From positions 1-5,546 of the forward strand of contig JAEZOG010000289.1 in NCBI GenBank assembly GCA_023414155.1: a stretch of 5,546 nt of DNA, written 5' to 3'. Origin of the DNA: Cyanobacteria bacterium OH_CFB_184. GTDB taxonomy: Bacteria; Cyanobacteriota; Vampirovibrionia; Gastranaerophilales; Gastranaerophilaceae. Position numbers and translations under genes: made by a program. Shown one piece after another: positions 5,112 to 5,546 of this stretch; positions within the stretch are counted from its first letter, which is position 1, and every line of letters begins with the position of its first letter. The notes below the pieces were generated by a model. It saw only the letters and a list, made by a program, of their open reading frames with translations. It was not told the DNA's origin and searched no databases.

Positions 5112-5546
5112 TATCCATCATCCTCTTTGTTATCATAGTCGTTTGCTATAGAGCTTAATAAAAGTTCTGTTTCGACCATGTGTTCACCGAGCAGTTTTGC
5201 TATGTCTTGAACTATAACTATGTTTTTAGTTATTACTTCTTGTGCTTTTTGAGATATTTTTTCTCTATTCATTTCTGTTTGAGTTACGTCGGTGATTATT
5301 GCCCCAACAATTGCGTTTTTTTCAATAGTAAAAGCCGTAATATCATATAGACGGTTTTTGATAGGGAAACGTTCCTTGTGAATGTCTTTTCCTGTTTTTA
5401 GAGCAAGTTTAAATATATCTGAAAAATCGACAATTCTATCTATTGCCGCTCCAACAAGACCATCTTGTCTTGAGGCGAAAATGTCATACATTTCCTCGCA
5501 AAACATTTTTAAAAAGGCATTGTTTGCTTCAACTACTCTTAAATCC
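5111..5546 (-). CDS. PAS-domain C-terminal part of a probable sensory [FeFe]-hydrogenase-like protein (5' end outside window)
   Basis: The reading frame has no stop between the ATG at 5506 and the window edge. The 13 residues before that ATG (DLRVVEANNAFLK) form the start of a PAS domain together with MF. The true start is therefore outside, and the ATG at 5506 is internal. The visible 144 residues hold a PAS domain (about the first 95, ending in the usual exit strand AIVGAIITDVTQTE) and a C-terminal helix (REKISQKAQEVITKNIVIVQDIAKLLGEHMVETELLLSSIA) that looks like a signalling coiled coil. This tail, followed directly by a SpoIIE phosphatase, matches what I recall of HydS-type proteins, in which Fe-S and hydrogenase-like domains precede the PAS. 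The hydrogenase-like part itself is not visible. The gene probably supplies the sensory input of the operon, and any operon promoter lies beyond the right edge. Confidence 0.8.
   Translation of the reverse strand, partial: DLRVVEANNAFLKMFCEEMYDIFASRQDGLVGAAIDRIVDFSDIFKLALKTGKDIHKERFPIKNRLYDITAFTIEKNAIVGAIITDVTQTEMNREKISQKAQEVITKNIVIVQDIAKLLGEHMVETELLLSSIANDYDNKEDDG

Overview
The window is an AT-rich stretch of a bacterial chromosome with two convergent gene blocks and a probable 6S RNA between them. The gene set suggests an anaerobe. It carries a group B-type [FeFe] hydrogenase, several Fe-S proteins and no recognisable oxygen-linked function. Low-GC anaerobes such as Clostridia fit, as do gut Vampirovibrionia (Melainabacteria/Gastranaerophilales). 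I lean slightly towards the latter, but the sequence alone does not settle it.

Left block (+ strand, 1-1556): the 3' end of mnmE (tRNA modification GTPase), a DciA/DUF721-like protein, a short S4 protein of the RqcP type (ribosome-associated quality control) and a GNAT acetyltransferase. The genes are close together and probably co-transcribed. The common theme is translation and replication housekeeping. No promoter for this block is inside the window.

Middle (about 1550-2092, minus strand): a small winged-helix protein with an acidic tail. It is followed by a roughly 170-nt structured RNA read on the minus strand, which I call as 6S RNA (ssrS-like). The RNA has a closing stem, a central bubble with a 3'-side hairpin, a branched apical part, its own candidate sigma-70 promoter with a 17-bp spacer, and a U-rich 3' end.

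Right block (minus strand, 5546 down to 2234): a four-gene operon read right to left. It contains the C-terminal PAS portion of a protein that runs off the window (probably a sensory [FeFe]-hydrogenase-like protein), a SpoIIE/PPM phosphatase with an extra C-terminal domain, a small thioredoxin-fold [2Fe-2S] protein, and a group B1/B3-type [FeFe] hydrogenase. A strong intrinsic terminator at 2174-2216 follows. The genes are tightly coupled by overlaps of 1 and 14 nt and one 9-nt gap. The likely logic is that a PAS/Fe-S sensor reports redox or H2 state and the phosphatase relays the signal to a partner-switching regulator. The [2Fe-2S] protein and hydrogenase would form the redox module. This functional chain is inferred from domains and gene order. 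The hydrogenase maturases HydE, HydF and HydG are not in the window.
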